This document shows positions 1 to 5,897 of a DNA stretch of 6,011 nucleotides, piece by piece. The notes under the pieces were generated by a model, which searched no databases, was not told where the DNA came from, and saw only the letters and a list, made by a program, of their open reading frames with translations. The stretch is from assembly GCA_003517725.1 (NCBI GenBank), contig DOZZ01000067.1, positions 2,133-8,143 on the forward strand, written 5' to 3'. The translations under genes and the position numbers were made by a program. Position 1 is the first letter of the stretch. Each line of letters begins with the position of its first letter. The stretch is from Bryobacterales bacterium (GTDB lineage Bacteria > Acidobacteriota > Terriglobia > Bryobacterales > Bryobacteraceae).

Positions 1-154
1 TTCCAACTGCCATTCTTCCGGAGTTGCTCTTCGCAAGAGAAGCAAGGGTCGGAAGTCCCGGGGGCGCCCCCGCGGAGCAGTTCTCAGGACATCCATGCCT
101 GTAGAACACACTTCAACGCTTGGGGAGAGCGAGCCGAGGCCGAAGTGTGTTCAC
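1..154. other. Non-coding flank downstream of the helicase
   Basis: This stretch lies beyond the 3' end of the minus-strand helicase. No plausible gene was seen on either strand: the open frames running through it continue into the antisense of the helicase and resemble no protein family. It contains a short imperfect hairpin around 24-45 (CTCTT at 27-31 facing AAGAG at 35-39), a 14-bp GC palindrome at 59-72, and the stronger inverted repeat at 105-151 listed separately. Nothing resembling the start or end of a neighbouring gene could be recognised at the left edge. Confidence 0.6.
105..151 (-). terminator. Inverted repeat just past the helicase stop, possible terminator
   Basis: AACACACTTC at 105-114 and GAAGTGTGTT at 142-151 are perfect 10-bp complements separated by 27 bases. 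The loop can form a further short stem (CGCT at 117-120 with AGCG at 128-131). On the minus strand the hairpin starts three bases after the helicase TGA at 155-157, the right place to end that transcript. There is no run of T after it in either direction, so it is not a classic Rho-independent terminator. It may instead pause polymerase or protect the 3' end of the mRNA. The structure is seen; the role is inferred. Confidence 0.4.
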
Positions 155-2470
155 TCACATCAGCCCCCGCAACAACGCCAGGCCCATGCTCTTGCCATGC
201 TTCCCAGTCTCCATCGGCGGCCCCACGCACGACGGACACCCGGCCTCGCACGGACACGCCTCAATCAACGCCGCGGCATCGCGCACCACGCGCTCGGCCA
301 TACGGAACAGCGGCGCACTCTGACCAATGCCGCCGGGATATTTGTCGTACAGAAACAAATTCGGCTCCCACGCCACGCCCGGCACCGCCTCCTCGCCCAG
401 AGCCACGCCCAGGTCGCGCGGATCGCACATCAGCAGCACCGACGCCACCGTATGCAGCGCATGCCCCGCGGCCGTCAGCCCGCTCTGCCGGTCCTCCATC
501 GAAGATTCGCCCAGCAGCCCTGCCGGCGCGTGTAGCCAGAACGCCGTGGTGTGCATCTCCTGCTCCGGCATCGACAGCTTGCCCGCGCCCACGTTTTCGA
601 GCGTGTAGAAGCGAATCTTCTTGAACCCCACCACCTGCGTGTTCACGCGCACTTCGCCGTGCAGCTTGCGCGCGCCGCCCAGCGGCGCCTCTTCGAAGCG
701 CTGCAGCTCATGCACCTGCGTATAGTCGATCGCGTCGGTGTAGTAGTCGCAATCCACGCGCCGCACGTAAGCCTTGCGCTCTTTATAGTCGAAGCGATCG
801 ACATGATACTGCCGCGCCTCGTGCAGATAGATGGCCTTCTCGTGCAGCGTGGTCAGGGCCGTCGGAAACGAAACTTCGGCGATCACCTTGGGCTCGCCCG
901 TAATATCCACCACCACGAAGTTATCGCTGCTGATGGCCCGCAAACTCACGGCGTCCGCCGGATAACTGTCGGAAGTCCAGTGCCAGCATCCCGCTGACTC
1001 GTGCAGAAAACCGGCGCCCGCCAGAAACTCGCACAGCGCCTTCGTATCGGGGCCGCCGAAGGCCTCGCCCGCCGCCAGCGGCAACTCAAACGCCGCGCAC
1101 TTCAAGTGGCTCAACAGGATCTCGAGATTATCGGGGCTGATGTACGCGTGTTCCGGCGAGCCCCCGAAAAAATACTCCGGATGCTCCACGATATATTGAT
1201 CGAGCGGCGCGCTGGACGCCACCAATATAGCCATCGAAGGCGTCTGCCGCCGGCCCGCGCGCCCGGCCCTCTGCCACGTGGACGCCACCGTCCCCGGATA
1301 GCCGGCCATCACCACGGCATCCAGCGAGCCCAGGTCGATGCCCAGCTCGAGCGCGCTGGTCGCGACGATGGCGCGGATCTCGCCGGCCCGCATCTTCTGC
1401 TCGATCTCGCGCCGTTCCCGCGGCAGATACCCGCCGCGATAGCCGCGCACGCTGCCCGTCGGCGCGCGCCCGTTGTCGCAAGCGTCTTTGAGATACGTCA
1501 GCAGGATCTCGGTAGCTAGCCGGCTGTTGGCGAAGATCAGCGCGTGCAGGTTCTGGTCCAGGCACTCGAGGGCCATGCGCCGCGTCTCGTTGATGTAGCT
1601 GCGCCGTATGCCCAGCTCGCGGTTCACCACCGGCGGGTTATAGAACGCAAAGTAGCGGTCGCCGCGCGGCGCGCCGCTGCGGTCAACCATCGCAAACGCG
1701 CGGCCTGTCAGCGCCTCGGCCAATTCGCGCGGGTTGGCAATAGTCGCGGAGCAGCACACGAACTGCGGCTTCGAGCCATAAAACTCGCAAATGCGCTTCA
1801 AGCGCCGCAACACATTCGCCAGGTGGCTGCCATACACGCCGCGGTAGGAATGCAACTCGTCGATCACGATGAACTGCAGGTTCTCGAACAGCCGCGTCCA
1901 CTTGGTGTGATGCGGCAAAATCCCGGCGTGCAGCATGTCGGGATTGCTCAGCACGATGTTGGCGCGCTGCCGTATGGCCTTGCGCGCGTCGGAGGGCGTG
2001 TCGCCGTCAAACGTGAACGCTTTGATCGCCGCGCCCATGTCGTCCAGCGCCGCTTGCAGTTCGCTGAGCTGATCTTCGGCCAGCGCCTTGGTCGGAAAAA
2101 GGTACAGAGCGCGGGCATCGGGCGCTTCCAGAATGCGGTTGACGACGGGCAGGTTGTAGCACAGCGTCTTGCCGCTCGCCGTGGGCGTCACGATCACCAG
2201 ATCGTGGCCCGCGAAAACTTCGTCCAGCGCATCGGCCTGATGCGAATAGAGCTGGCGTATGCCGCGCCGCCCCAGCATCTCGCGCAGTTCCGGCCGCAGC
2301 GCTGCCGGAAAATCGCGAAACTCGCCGGGCGTTGCGGGCTGATGGTGGATCGCGCGAATGGGCGAATCCGGCAGCCGCGTCAGGCTCTCGAACTTGTTTA
2401 GAAGCGGCTGCAGCCCGCTCTCGCGACGCGTGGTGATCTGGTGTTCAACCTCAAAGGGCAGCGGAAACAT
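155..2470 (-). CDS. mrfA: MrfA/YprA-like DEAD/DEAH-box helicase with DUF1998 C-terminus
   Basis: Probable ATP-dependent 3'-5' DNA helicase of superfamily 2. Its best-known relative is B. subtilis MrfA (YprA), which works with the exonuclease MrfB in repair of mitomycin C damage. Numbering from a TTG at 2536: YSHQ at 97-100, Walker A TPTASGKT at 117-124, FPTKAL at 147-152, SNPD at 197-200, Walker B-type DELH at 226-229, SAT at 263-265, IFANSR at 334-339, ATSALELGID at 392-401 and QRAGRAGRR at 422-430. All motifs look intact. The C-terminal DUF1998 region ends in four cysteines (761, 763, 767, 770; CPCEAGCPSC), the probable zinc site of this family. I chose ATG 2470 (771 residues) because AAGGCG lies 6 bases upstream and the preceding sequence is AT-rich and promoter-like. 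ATG 2506 and TTG 2536 (793 residues) are alternatives. No mrfB-like gene is in the window. The family is very likely; the exact repair role is inferred. Confidence 0.93.
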   Translation of the reverse strand: MFPLPFEVEHQITTRRESGLQPLLNKFESLTRLPDSPIRAIHHQPATPGEFRDFPAALRPELREMLGRRGIRQLYSHQADALDEVFAGHDLVIVTPTASGKTLCYNLPVVNRILEAPDARALYLFPTKALAEDQLSELQAALDDMGAAIKAFTFDGDTPSDARKAIRQRANIVLSNPDMLHAGILPHHTKWTRLFENLQFIVIDELHSYRGVYGSHLANVLRRLKRICEFYGSKPQFVCCSATIANPRELAEALTGRAFAMVDRSGAPRGDRYFAFYNPPVVNRELGIRRSYINETRRMALECLDQNLHALIFANSRLATEILLTYLKDACDNGRAPTGSVRGYRGGYLPRERREIEQKMRAGEIRAIVATSALELGIDLGSLDAVVMAGYPGTVASTWQRAGRAGRRQTPSMAILVASSAPLDQYIVEHPEYFFGGSPEHAYISPDNLEILLSHLKCAAFELPLAAGEAFGGPDTKALCEFLAGAGFLHESAGCWHWTSDSYPADAVSLRAISSDNFVVVDITGEPKVIAEVSFPTALTTLHEKAIYLHEARQYHVDRFDYKERKAYVRRVDCDYYTDAIDYTQVHELQRFEEAPLGGARKLHGEVRVNTQVVGFKKIRFYTLENVGAGKLSMPEQEMHTTAFWLHAPAGLLGESSMEDRQSGLTAAGHALHTVASVLLMCDPRDLGVALGEEAVPGVAWEPNLFLYDKYPGGIGQSAPLFRMAERVVRDAAALIEACPCEAGCPSCVGPPMETGKHGKSMGLALLRGLM

Positions 2471-2508
2471 TAGATTCGCCTTTTGTTTGCCCTCGAAATA
2501 TAACATGG

Positions 2509-2580
2509 CCGCGCGCCGGTGACGCGCATTCGCCAACTTTTTCTTCCCGTCGTTGCCTCACATAGCGCACCGGCGCGCGG
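2509..2580. repeat. Perfect 13-bp inverted repeat in the helicase upstream region
   Basis: CCGCGCGCCGGTG at 2509-2521 is exactly complementary to CACCGGCGCGCGG at 2568-2580, with 46 bases between the arms. The pairing can be extended by a G-T and a G-C pair at 2508/2581 and 2507/2582. The arms flank the stretch that would hold the helicase control elements, and the TTG alternative start at 2536 falls between them. It could be a pair of operator half-sites or an mRNA leader stem. The arms are pure alternating G/C-rich sequence, which makes chance similarity likelier than for mixed sequence. The repeat is seen; any function is inferred. Confidence 0.6.
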
Positions 2581-2612
2581 TCCGTCCGAACGGCAGTCCC
2601 GAGACTGAGGCC

Positions 2613-2765
2613 ATGACGGATGCGCCCCCGCAATTCATCCAGAAATTATCCCGGATCTGGTCCAGCCGCAAAGAGCGCGAGATCTACGTTTTGGTGGAGT
2701 ACCGCCAGTGGGAAGAACACGGCTGTCAGATGTACTGCCTCGGCCGCCTGCAAGAGCTGGGCTAG
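2613..2765 (+). CDS. Small hypothetical protein, 50 residues
   Basis: I do not recognise this protein. It starts at an ATG preceded by GAGG with only two bases of spacing; a longer in-frame start at 2553 exists, but its extra residues look like translated leader. The product is charged and soluble, with no signal peptide or membrane segment: a basic stretch with two Trp (WSSRKERE around residues 16-23, then YRQW), followed by a C-terminal section with two Cys and two Tyr (HGCQMYCLGRLQELG). Its codons end mostly in G or C, as in the neighbouring genes, which favours real coding over chance. It is divergent from the helicase across a short control region and could share its regulation. No function can be assigned. 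The chief alternative is a fortuitous ORF. Confidence 0.5.
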   Translation: MTDAPPQFIQKLSRIWSSRKEREIYVLVEYRQWEEHGCQMYCLGRLQELG

Positions 2766-2895
2766 TTTGGCCGCAGGCCCTGAGAGACAGCCCACAAACC
2801 CCGATGGGCCGCACCACGGACCGGCGGGCGACAAAGTTTTTTCGACGCCGCGCAGCTGAGGACGCCCCGGTTGTCATCTCGCGATGAAGGCTGCT
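2766..2895. other. Convergent intergenic spacer
   Basis: This is a non-coding gap between the end of the small plus-strand ORF and the end of the minus-strand cytochrome. Most of it is taken up by one copy of the dispersed repeat listed at 2808-2845. The six-T run at 2837-2842 would follow the small ORF on the plus strand, but I see only a weak GC stem (CCGC at 2809-2812 with GCGG at 2824-2827) before it, so I do not call a terminator. Confidence 0.5.
2808..2845 (-). repeat. Dispersed repeat, copy 1 (inverted relative to copy 2)
   Basis: Read on the minus strand, these 38 bases match plus-strand 5926-5972 at 35 of 38 aligned positions. Both copies contain TCGAAAAAACT, then CCGCCGGTCC, then GTGGTGCGGC. 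This copy lacks a 9-base segment (TCATACTTC) found in copy 2 between the last two blocks. Weaker similarity may continue to about 2778 (a TGTGGGCTG-type block against TGCGGGCGG in copy 2). Both copies are intergenic. No coding capacity is apparent, so this looks like a small non-autonomous or structural repeat family rather than an insertion sequence. Confidence 0.75.
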
Positions 2896-3942
2896 TTAAT
2901 CAATTGTTTTGAGAAACGCGACCAGCGCGCGTTTGTCATCCGCGCCGAGGTTCAGGCCGAACGCATGACCTTTTACGGCGCGGGTCTTGCGGCCGTAGCC
3001 GATGAAGCCGGTGGGAACGTAATCATCCCGGAGGCGGTTTGGGTCAAACCAATCCTCCAGGGTCGCGACGCTGCCGTTGTGTTCGAACGGTCCGCGCGCC
3101 CAGGCGTGCCGCAGCGACGGCACTTTGTAGTAACCGGTGCCACGCCGCGTGTTGCTGGTTAATTCCGGATCTGTGCCAATGGCCTCGGCTTTCATTAACT
3201 GGTTGTTCGTATACAGCGGAGCCGGATGGCACGCCGCGCAGCCCGCCTTTTGGAAGACGCGTTCTCCGCGCTCGCTGAGAGCATCGGATTGGTGCGGATT
3301 GGGCGGAGGCTTGAGCGCATAGATGTATAGCGCGAGGGCATACAGCGACTCGTCAGTGTATCGCGGGAATAGCTTTTCCGCTGGTGGGTTCTTTTCGGGT
3401 GGGAACATTCCGTTGTAGTCGAGCAGTTGGATGGCGCCCTGGTTGATGGCTGCATAGCGCATCAGATCGCCGATCTCGCGATTCTGGTCCAGGCCAGTGG
3501 CATCGAAGAATTTCCGGTCGCGCAATTCAAACAGGTCGGGAATCCGCGGCGGAGAGAAAGGCGTTGCGCGCTGGCGTGACATCAGGCCCGGAATTACGCT
3601 GTCGTGAAGCGCGGCAATCTCCTCGACGCTGTTTGGAGTTCGCCGGAACGGATCCTTCTCGCCCAGAAACGGAACGGCGTAGAAAACGCGTTCGAGCTGG
3701 TTGCGAATGATGTCGACGGCGCCAAGACGCTTATCCGGCGGCGCTGATTCGGAGAACTGCCGGAAGGCATCCGCGAGGGCCGGGTCCACGGGAAAATTGC
3801 TCTGGCCACCCTTCGCCACGCTGCCATCGGGCATCACTCGCGTATGGCAATGCGCGCAGGAGAAGGTGCCGAGTTCCACTTTGCCTTTCTCACGCACCAC
3901 ATACGCGTATGCCGGTACGGTCCCGTCCCGGGCTACCGGCAC
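2896..3942 (-). CDS. C-terminal portion of the di-haem cytochrome, carrying both haem sites
   Basis: This frame has a GTG at 3942, but it is open upstream to the shift point and that GTG is probably not a natural start: no ribosome-binding site is evident and the family has an N-terminal domain. It carries both covalent haem sites, CAHCH at residues 29-33 (3844-3858) and CAACH at 235-239 (3226-3240). They are separated by about 200 residues, as in two-domain di-haem peroxidases. After the second haem comes GYYKVPSLRHAW and then PFEHNG (285-290), the counterpart of the PYxHxG motif common in CcpA/MauG relatives, followed by TLEDWFDP. The protein ends with LVAFLKTID, the usual terminal helix. 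Without the upstream frame it would lack a signal peptide, so haem attachment in the periplasm would fail. Confidence 0.85.
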   Translation of the reverse strand: MPVARDGTVPAYAYVVREKGKVELGTFSCAHCHTRVMPDGSVAKGGQSNFPVDPALADAFRQFSESAPPDKRLGAVDIIRNQLERVFYAVPFLGEKDPFRRTPNSVEEIAALHDSVIPGLMSRQRATPFSPPRIPDLFELRDRKFFDATGLDQNREIGDLMRYAAINQGAIQLLDYNGMFPPEKNPPAEKLFPRYTDESLYALALYIYALKPPPNPHQSDALSERGERVFQKAGCAACHPAPLYTNNQLMKAEAIGTDPELTSNTRRGTGYYKVPSLRHAWARGPFEHNGSVATLEDWFDPNRLRDDYVPTGFIGYGRKTRAVKGHAFGLNLGADDKRALVAFLKTID

Positions 3943-3944
3943 TT

Positions 3945-4349
3945 TCAGTTTCCGATACCACTCGCGATTGCGGACGTCGTCGGGACTGGTTTCGATAACA
4001 CGGGCATTCGGAGTGAAATGGTGGGGAAATCGAAGACCGCTTCCCCGGCGGCGGTCCAGTCGGCAACTGTCTTCAGTTTGAGTGGATTGAAGGCGATCTG
4101 CGGCTCTACCTGATGCAGATGCTCCCAGTAACCCTGCGGCTCGCGACCGGGTGCGTATACCGGATAGGTTTTATAGATTGTGAACGCTGGAATTTTGTAG
4201 TAGTAATCCGCGGAGACCCGCTTGTAGTCGACTCCTGGAAACGGCGGCGGAAGTTCGAAAGTCGAGAGTTTCTTGGCGTCCCAGGTTTTCGGAATGTCCG
4301 GCTGCGCAAAAGCCGCGACGTCAAACAGAAAGGGCAGCGCGAATCGCAT
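3945..4349 (-). CDS. N-terminal portion of the di-haem cytochrome, with signal peptide
   Basis: This frame opens with a short hydrophobic leader (MRFALPFLFDVAAFAQ), with a likely signal peptidase site after Ala-Phe-Ala. The buried Asp makes the leader unusual. A Tyr-rich segment follows (DYYYKIPAFTIYKTYPVYAP, residues 48-67), then HLHQVEPQIAF and the stretch leading to DFP at 107-109. Beyond Pro109 the frame yields a tail of 25 unrelated residues and stops at 3945-3947. That tail is an artefact of the shift, and the true continuation lies in the other frame. No Shine-Dalgarno sequence is visible before the ATG, but a TAGAAT hexamer lies 7 bases upstream on the minus strand. An ATG at 4366 opens a different frame with no signal peptide and is rejected. 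Confidence 0.8.
   Translation of the reverse strand: MRFALPFLFDVAAFAQPDIPKTWDAKKLSTFELPPPFPGVDYKRVSADYYYKIPAFTIYKTYPVYAPGREPQGYWEHLHQVEPQIAFNPLKLKTVADWTAAGEAVFDFPTISLRMPVLSKPVPTTSAIASGIGN
4020..4028 (-). other. Frameshift site in the cytochrome gene (slippery-type heptamer)
   Basis: On the minus strand the codons read GAT TTC CCC ACC. The homologous continuation is recovered only if reading slips back one base after CCC, giving CAC CAT TTC. Adding one C to the run of four would restore a single frame. The sequence T TTC CCC in the zero frame also fits the X XXY YYZ pattern of -1 ribosomal slippage, and slipping there gives exactly the frame needed. The register is seen directly. A homopolymer indel, natural or from sequencing, is the simpler explanation because C-type slippery sites are uncommon and no downstream stimulatory structure was identified. 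Confidence 0.7.
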
Positions 4350-4356
4350 GGCGGAG

Positions 4357-4362
4357 ATTCTA
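4357..4362 (-). promoter_or_regulatory. Possible -10 element before the cytochrome gene
   Basis: TAGAAT on the minus strand differs from TATAAT at one position and ends 7 bases before the cytochrome ATG at 4349. Used as a -10 box it would start transcription at or next to the ATG, giving a leaderless mRNA. This agrees with the lack of a ribosome-binding site there. No convincing -35 box is found 16-18 bases upstream, so the call is weak. Confidence 0.25.
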
Positions 4363-4438
4363 CCACCGAAAATTCAGTCTCGCGTCCACCTTGAAGCTAA
4401 TGCAAGGTTTCCCGGGTGAGGGAGATAATGACCGGCAT

Positions 4439-4443
4439 AGGAG
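4439..4443 (+). promoter_or_regulatory. Ribosome-binding site of the DUF4177-like gene
   Basis: AGGAG lies 6 bases before the ATG at 4450, ideal spacing for a Shine-Dalgarno sequence, and it decides this start. A GATAAT at 4424-4429 resembles a -10 box and would give a leader of roughly 14 bases. It has no good -35 at normal spacing, so the promoter part is only suggested. Confidence 0.7.
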
Positions 4444-4449
4444 ATTCGG

Positions 4450-4731
4450 ATGTTTACTAAAGCTTGCCTCGCCGCCATTGTTGTTTTGCTTGTAGCGATC
4501 CTAACGAAGCAGCATTTCCAGGATGTGGCGCACGCCCAGGGCGGCATCGAATATAAAGCGGTCGAGGCGGACCTTTATATAACACCCGAAGGGCAGGCGA
4601 ATTGGCGCCACGAGACGAAGTACTACAGTACGCAGGACGCATTGAATGAGTACCGAAAAGGCGGCTGGCAACTGGTCACGGCGTCTTACGACAGAGACCG
4701 TAAGGCACGCCTAATTTTCATGAGGAAGTAG
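4450..4731 (+). CDS. Secreted small protein resembling DUF4177
   Basis: The 93-residue product has a classic signal peptide: Lys4, a hydrophobic core at 6-18 (CLAAIVVLLVAIL), and an Ala-His-Ala-Gln cleavage site at 27-30. The mature part is about 64 residues and starts with GGIEYKAVEADLYI. It then has DALNEYRKGGWQLVTASYD (63-81) and ends RLIFMRK. The pattern YKxVE, a Leu-Asn-x-x-x-x-x-Gly-Trp-x-Leu-Val core and a terminal beta strand ending in basic residues is that of small DUF4177-type proteins, whose function is unknown. This one is exported, whereas many family members have no signal. It is divergent from the cytochrome across 100 bases and convergent with the propeller gene, 25 bases from its stop. 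Both neighbours are also exported, but no functional link is shown. Family assignment is by motif impression only. Confidence 0.8.
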   Translation: MFTKACLAAIVVLLVAILTKQHFQDVAHAQGGIEYKAVEADLYITPEGQANWRHETKYYSTQDALNEYRKGGWQLVTASYDRDRKARLIFMRK

Positions 4732-4756
4732 GCTACATAGTTTCGAGTGCCTGATC

Positions 4757-5854
4757 TCATGGAACCGGAGCGAAGGCGGGCGATGCGCCGTCGTGGCCGC
4801 TAAGCTGCATCAGTTCTAACTTCGAATCGCTGAGTGAGACGGCAAAGATTCGACGGTCACAGTTCGGCAGAGCGGTTCCCAATGACGAAACCATGCCACA
4901 GGGAGTAGATGCCGAACGGCAGGAAAAGACCAAGCGTTTTCCGCCAGGCGACCACGCGGCATGCTCGCACGACCAATTCGAATTCGTCGTGATCTGACGC
5001 GGGCGGGAACCCCCTGCGTCTACAACAAAAATCTGTCGCCGTCCGCGCTGATCGGCAATTTGATCGAAGGCGATGGACCTGCCGTCGGGTGACCATGCCG
5101 GGGATCCGCTGCTGAGGCCGGGCGCGGTCAACGGCACGTCATTCGACCCGTCGGCATGGGCGACGTGCATGGCCCACGTACCGCGGGGTTGCTCCACCGA
5201 GAAGGCTAGTTTCTTCCCGTCGGGGGACCACGCTGGAGTCAACGCGTTGCGGAACAGCAGGCGCGGATCGCCTTGCGCATCGGCCGGCAGCAGGAAGAGG
5301 CCGGCGCGCATGGGTTCGCCGGAGGGTTGCGGACGGTTGTTCACCCATGCATCCGGCAGACAGGCGATCGCCAGTGTTTTTCCGTCGGGCGACCATACCG
5401 CACTGAAGATAACTGGCTCCAGGCGGCGCAGCAGGTGAAGGTTGCTGCCGTCGCGATTCATAACATAAAGTTCGACCGGGTGATACGACTCGAATTCCTT
5501 ACGTTCCGCGTGTGTAGGTTTGGTTTGCAAAACGGAATCATGGACGAACAGGATGCGCTGTCCATCGGGCGACCAAGCGGGATTATGGCTGTGACCGTCA
5601 TTGGTAAGCGCGTGGGCGTTCGCTCCATCCGCGCTCATCGCGTAAATATCCGCTAACAGCCAAGGGGCGCCTCCATCCGGAGCGTGCGTGAAAATGATAT
5701 CGGCCGCGGGTTGCGGCTCGGCCCAGGCGTCTTCGCTGGACAGAGCGGCGGTTGCCAGAACTCCGAGTACTGTAGCGAACAAGATGCGTTGGCGGCGCCA
5801 TGGGGATCCGGGATACAGGAATCCAATCGGCCGGGAAGAAGTCACACAGGGCAT
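4757..5854 (-). CDS. Secreted TolB-like WD40/PD40 beta-propeller protein
   Basis: The 365-residue product has a long N-region with Arg-Arg at 20-21, a hydrophobic core at 24-39 and a signal peptidase site after Ala43-Trp44-Ala45, so it is exported to the periplasm or beyond. The mature protein is a chain of PD40 (TolB-like) repeats marked by WSPDG at 94-98, 154-158, 209-213 and 254-258, WSPGG at 301-305 and a degenerate SPAFAP at 358-363. Each is followed by a beta strand such as RILFV or KLAFS, and most blades carry a preceding DGSN-type turn. That gives about six blades, as in the TolB propeller. No TolB N-terminal domain or Pal-system genes are present, so it is not called tolB. The last blade region holds Cys 297, 312, 319 and 332, which may form disulfides. 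Such proteins are usually binding scaffolds; the ligand is unknown. GGAG lies 8 bases before the chosen ATG. Confidence 0.9.
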   Translation of the reverse strand: MPCVTSSRPIGFLYPGSPWRRQRILFATVLGVLATAALSSEDAWAEPQPAADIIFTHAPDGGAPWLLADIYAMSADGANAHALTNDGHSHNPAWSPDGQRILFVHDSVLQTKPTHAERKEFESYHPVELYVMNRDGSNLHLLRRLEPVIFSAVWSPDGKTLAIACLPDAWVNNRPQPSGEPMRAGLFLLPADAQGDPRLLFRNALTPAWSPDGKKLAFSVEQPRGTWAMHVAHADGSNDVPLTAPGLSSGSPAWSPDGRSIAFDQIADQRGRRQIFVVDAGGSRPRQITTNSNWSCEHAAWSPGGKRLVFSCRSASTPCGMVSSLGTALPNCDRRIFAVSLSDSKLELMQLSGHDGASPAFAPVP

Positions 5855-5862
5855 GACGCCGG

Positions 5863-5866
5863 CTCC
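5863..5866 (-). promoter_or_regulatory. Ribosome-binding site of the propeller gene
   Basis: On the minus strand GGAG (within CACGGAGCC) sits 8 bases before the ATG at 5854. It supports this start over any internal one; no other in-frame ATG precedes the signal peptide core. Confidence 0.5.
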
Positions 5867-5897
5867 GTGAGGTTAGTTCCGGATAAACGCGAAAACC

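Larger units (their letters stand above)
2896..4349 (-). pseudogene. Di-haem c-type cytochrome (CcpA/MauG superfamily), frameshifted
   Basis: Two adjacent minus-strand frames together encode one exported di-haem cytochrome. Joining the upstream frame at Pro109 to the downstream frame at CAC (4023-4021) gives an uninterrupted 484-residue protein, with a sensible bridge of 27 residues (HHFTPNARV... to ...REWYRKLK) before the second frame's own GTG at 3942. The joined protein has a signal peptide, a Tyr-rich N-terminal domain and two CXXCH haem sites at residues 165-169 and 371-375. Proteins of this superfamily are periplasmic peroxidases, MauG-like cofactor-maturation enzymes or related oxidases; the substrate here is unknown. 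It stands alone, divergent from the DUF4177-like gene. Whether the gene is truly broken, misread in the assembly, or expressed by ribosomal slippage cannot be decided from this sequence. Confidence 0.8.

Noticed and set aside
59..72. 14-bp GC palindrome CGGGGGCGCCCCCG
   Set aside because: It has no usable loop for a strong hairpin, no T tract and no nearby gene start, and such G/C palindromes are not rare in GC-rich DNA.
95..1519. Several plus-strand open frames over the 3' half of the helicase
   Set aside because: All are antisense shadows with low-complexity Arg/Pro/Ala composition and no ribosome-binding sites or family resemblance.
1544..2401. Long plus-strand open frame (285 residues) opposite the helicase
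   Set aside because: It lies wholly antisense to a helicase with intact motifs, is Arg/Ala/His-rich with no domain, and is a typical consequence of high GC at third codon positions.
2808..2842. GC-rich sequence followed by six T as an intrinsic terminator for the small ORF
   Set aside because: Only a four-base stem can be drawn before the T run, and the whole segment is shared with the dispersed repeat. The evidence is insufficient to call a terminator.
2635..2877. Minus-strand frame of 80 residues opposite the small ORF
   Set aside because: It is basic, Ser/Arg/Gly-rich and runs through the dispersed repeat. The plus-strand 50-residue frame has better codon use and a better start.
4389..4407. 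CCTTG...CAAGG inverted repeat between the divergent cytochrome and DUF4177-like genes
   Set aside because: It is only 5 bp with a 9-base loop, easily expected by chance.
5080..5585. Recurring CCGTCGGGCGACCA-type sequence at about 5084, 5217, 5380 and 5563, resembling an irregular repeat array
   Set aside because: These are the codons of the WSPDG motifs in successive propeller blades read on the opposite strand. Spacing is irregular and the sequences between them are coding, so this is not CRISPR.
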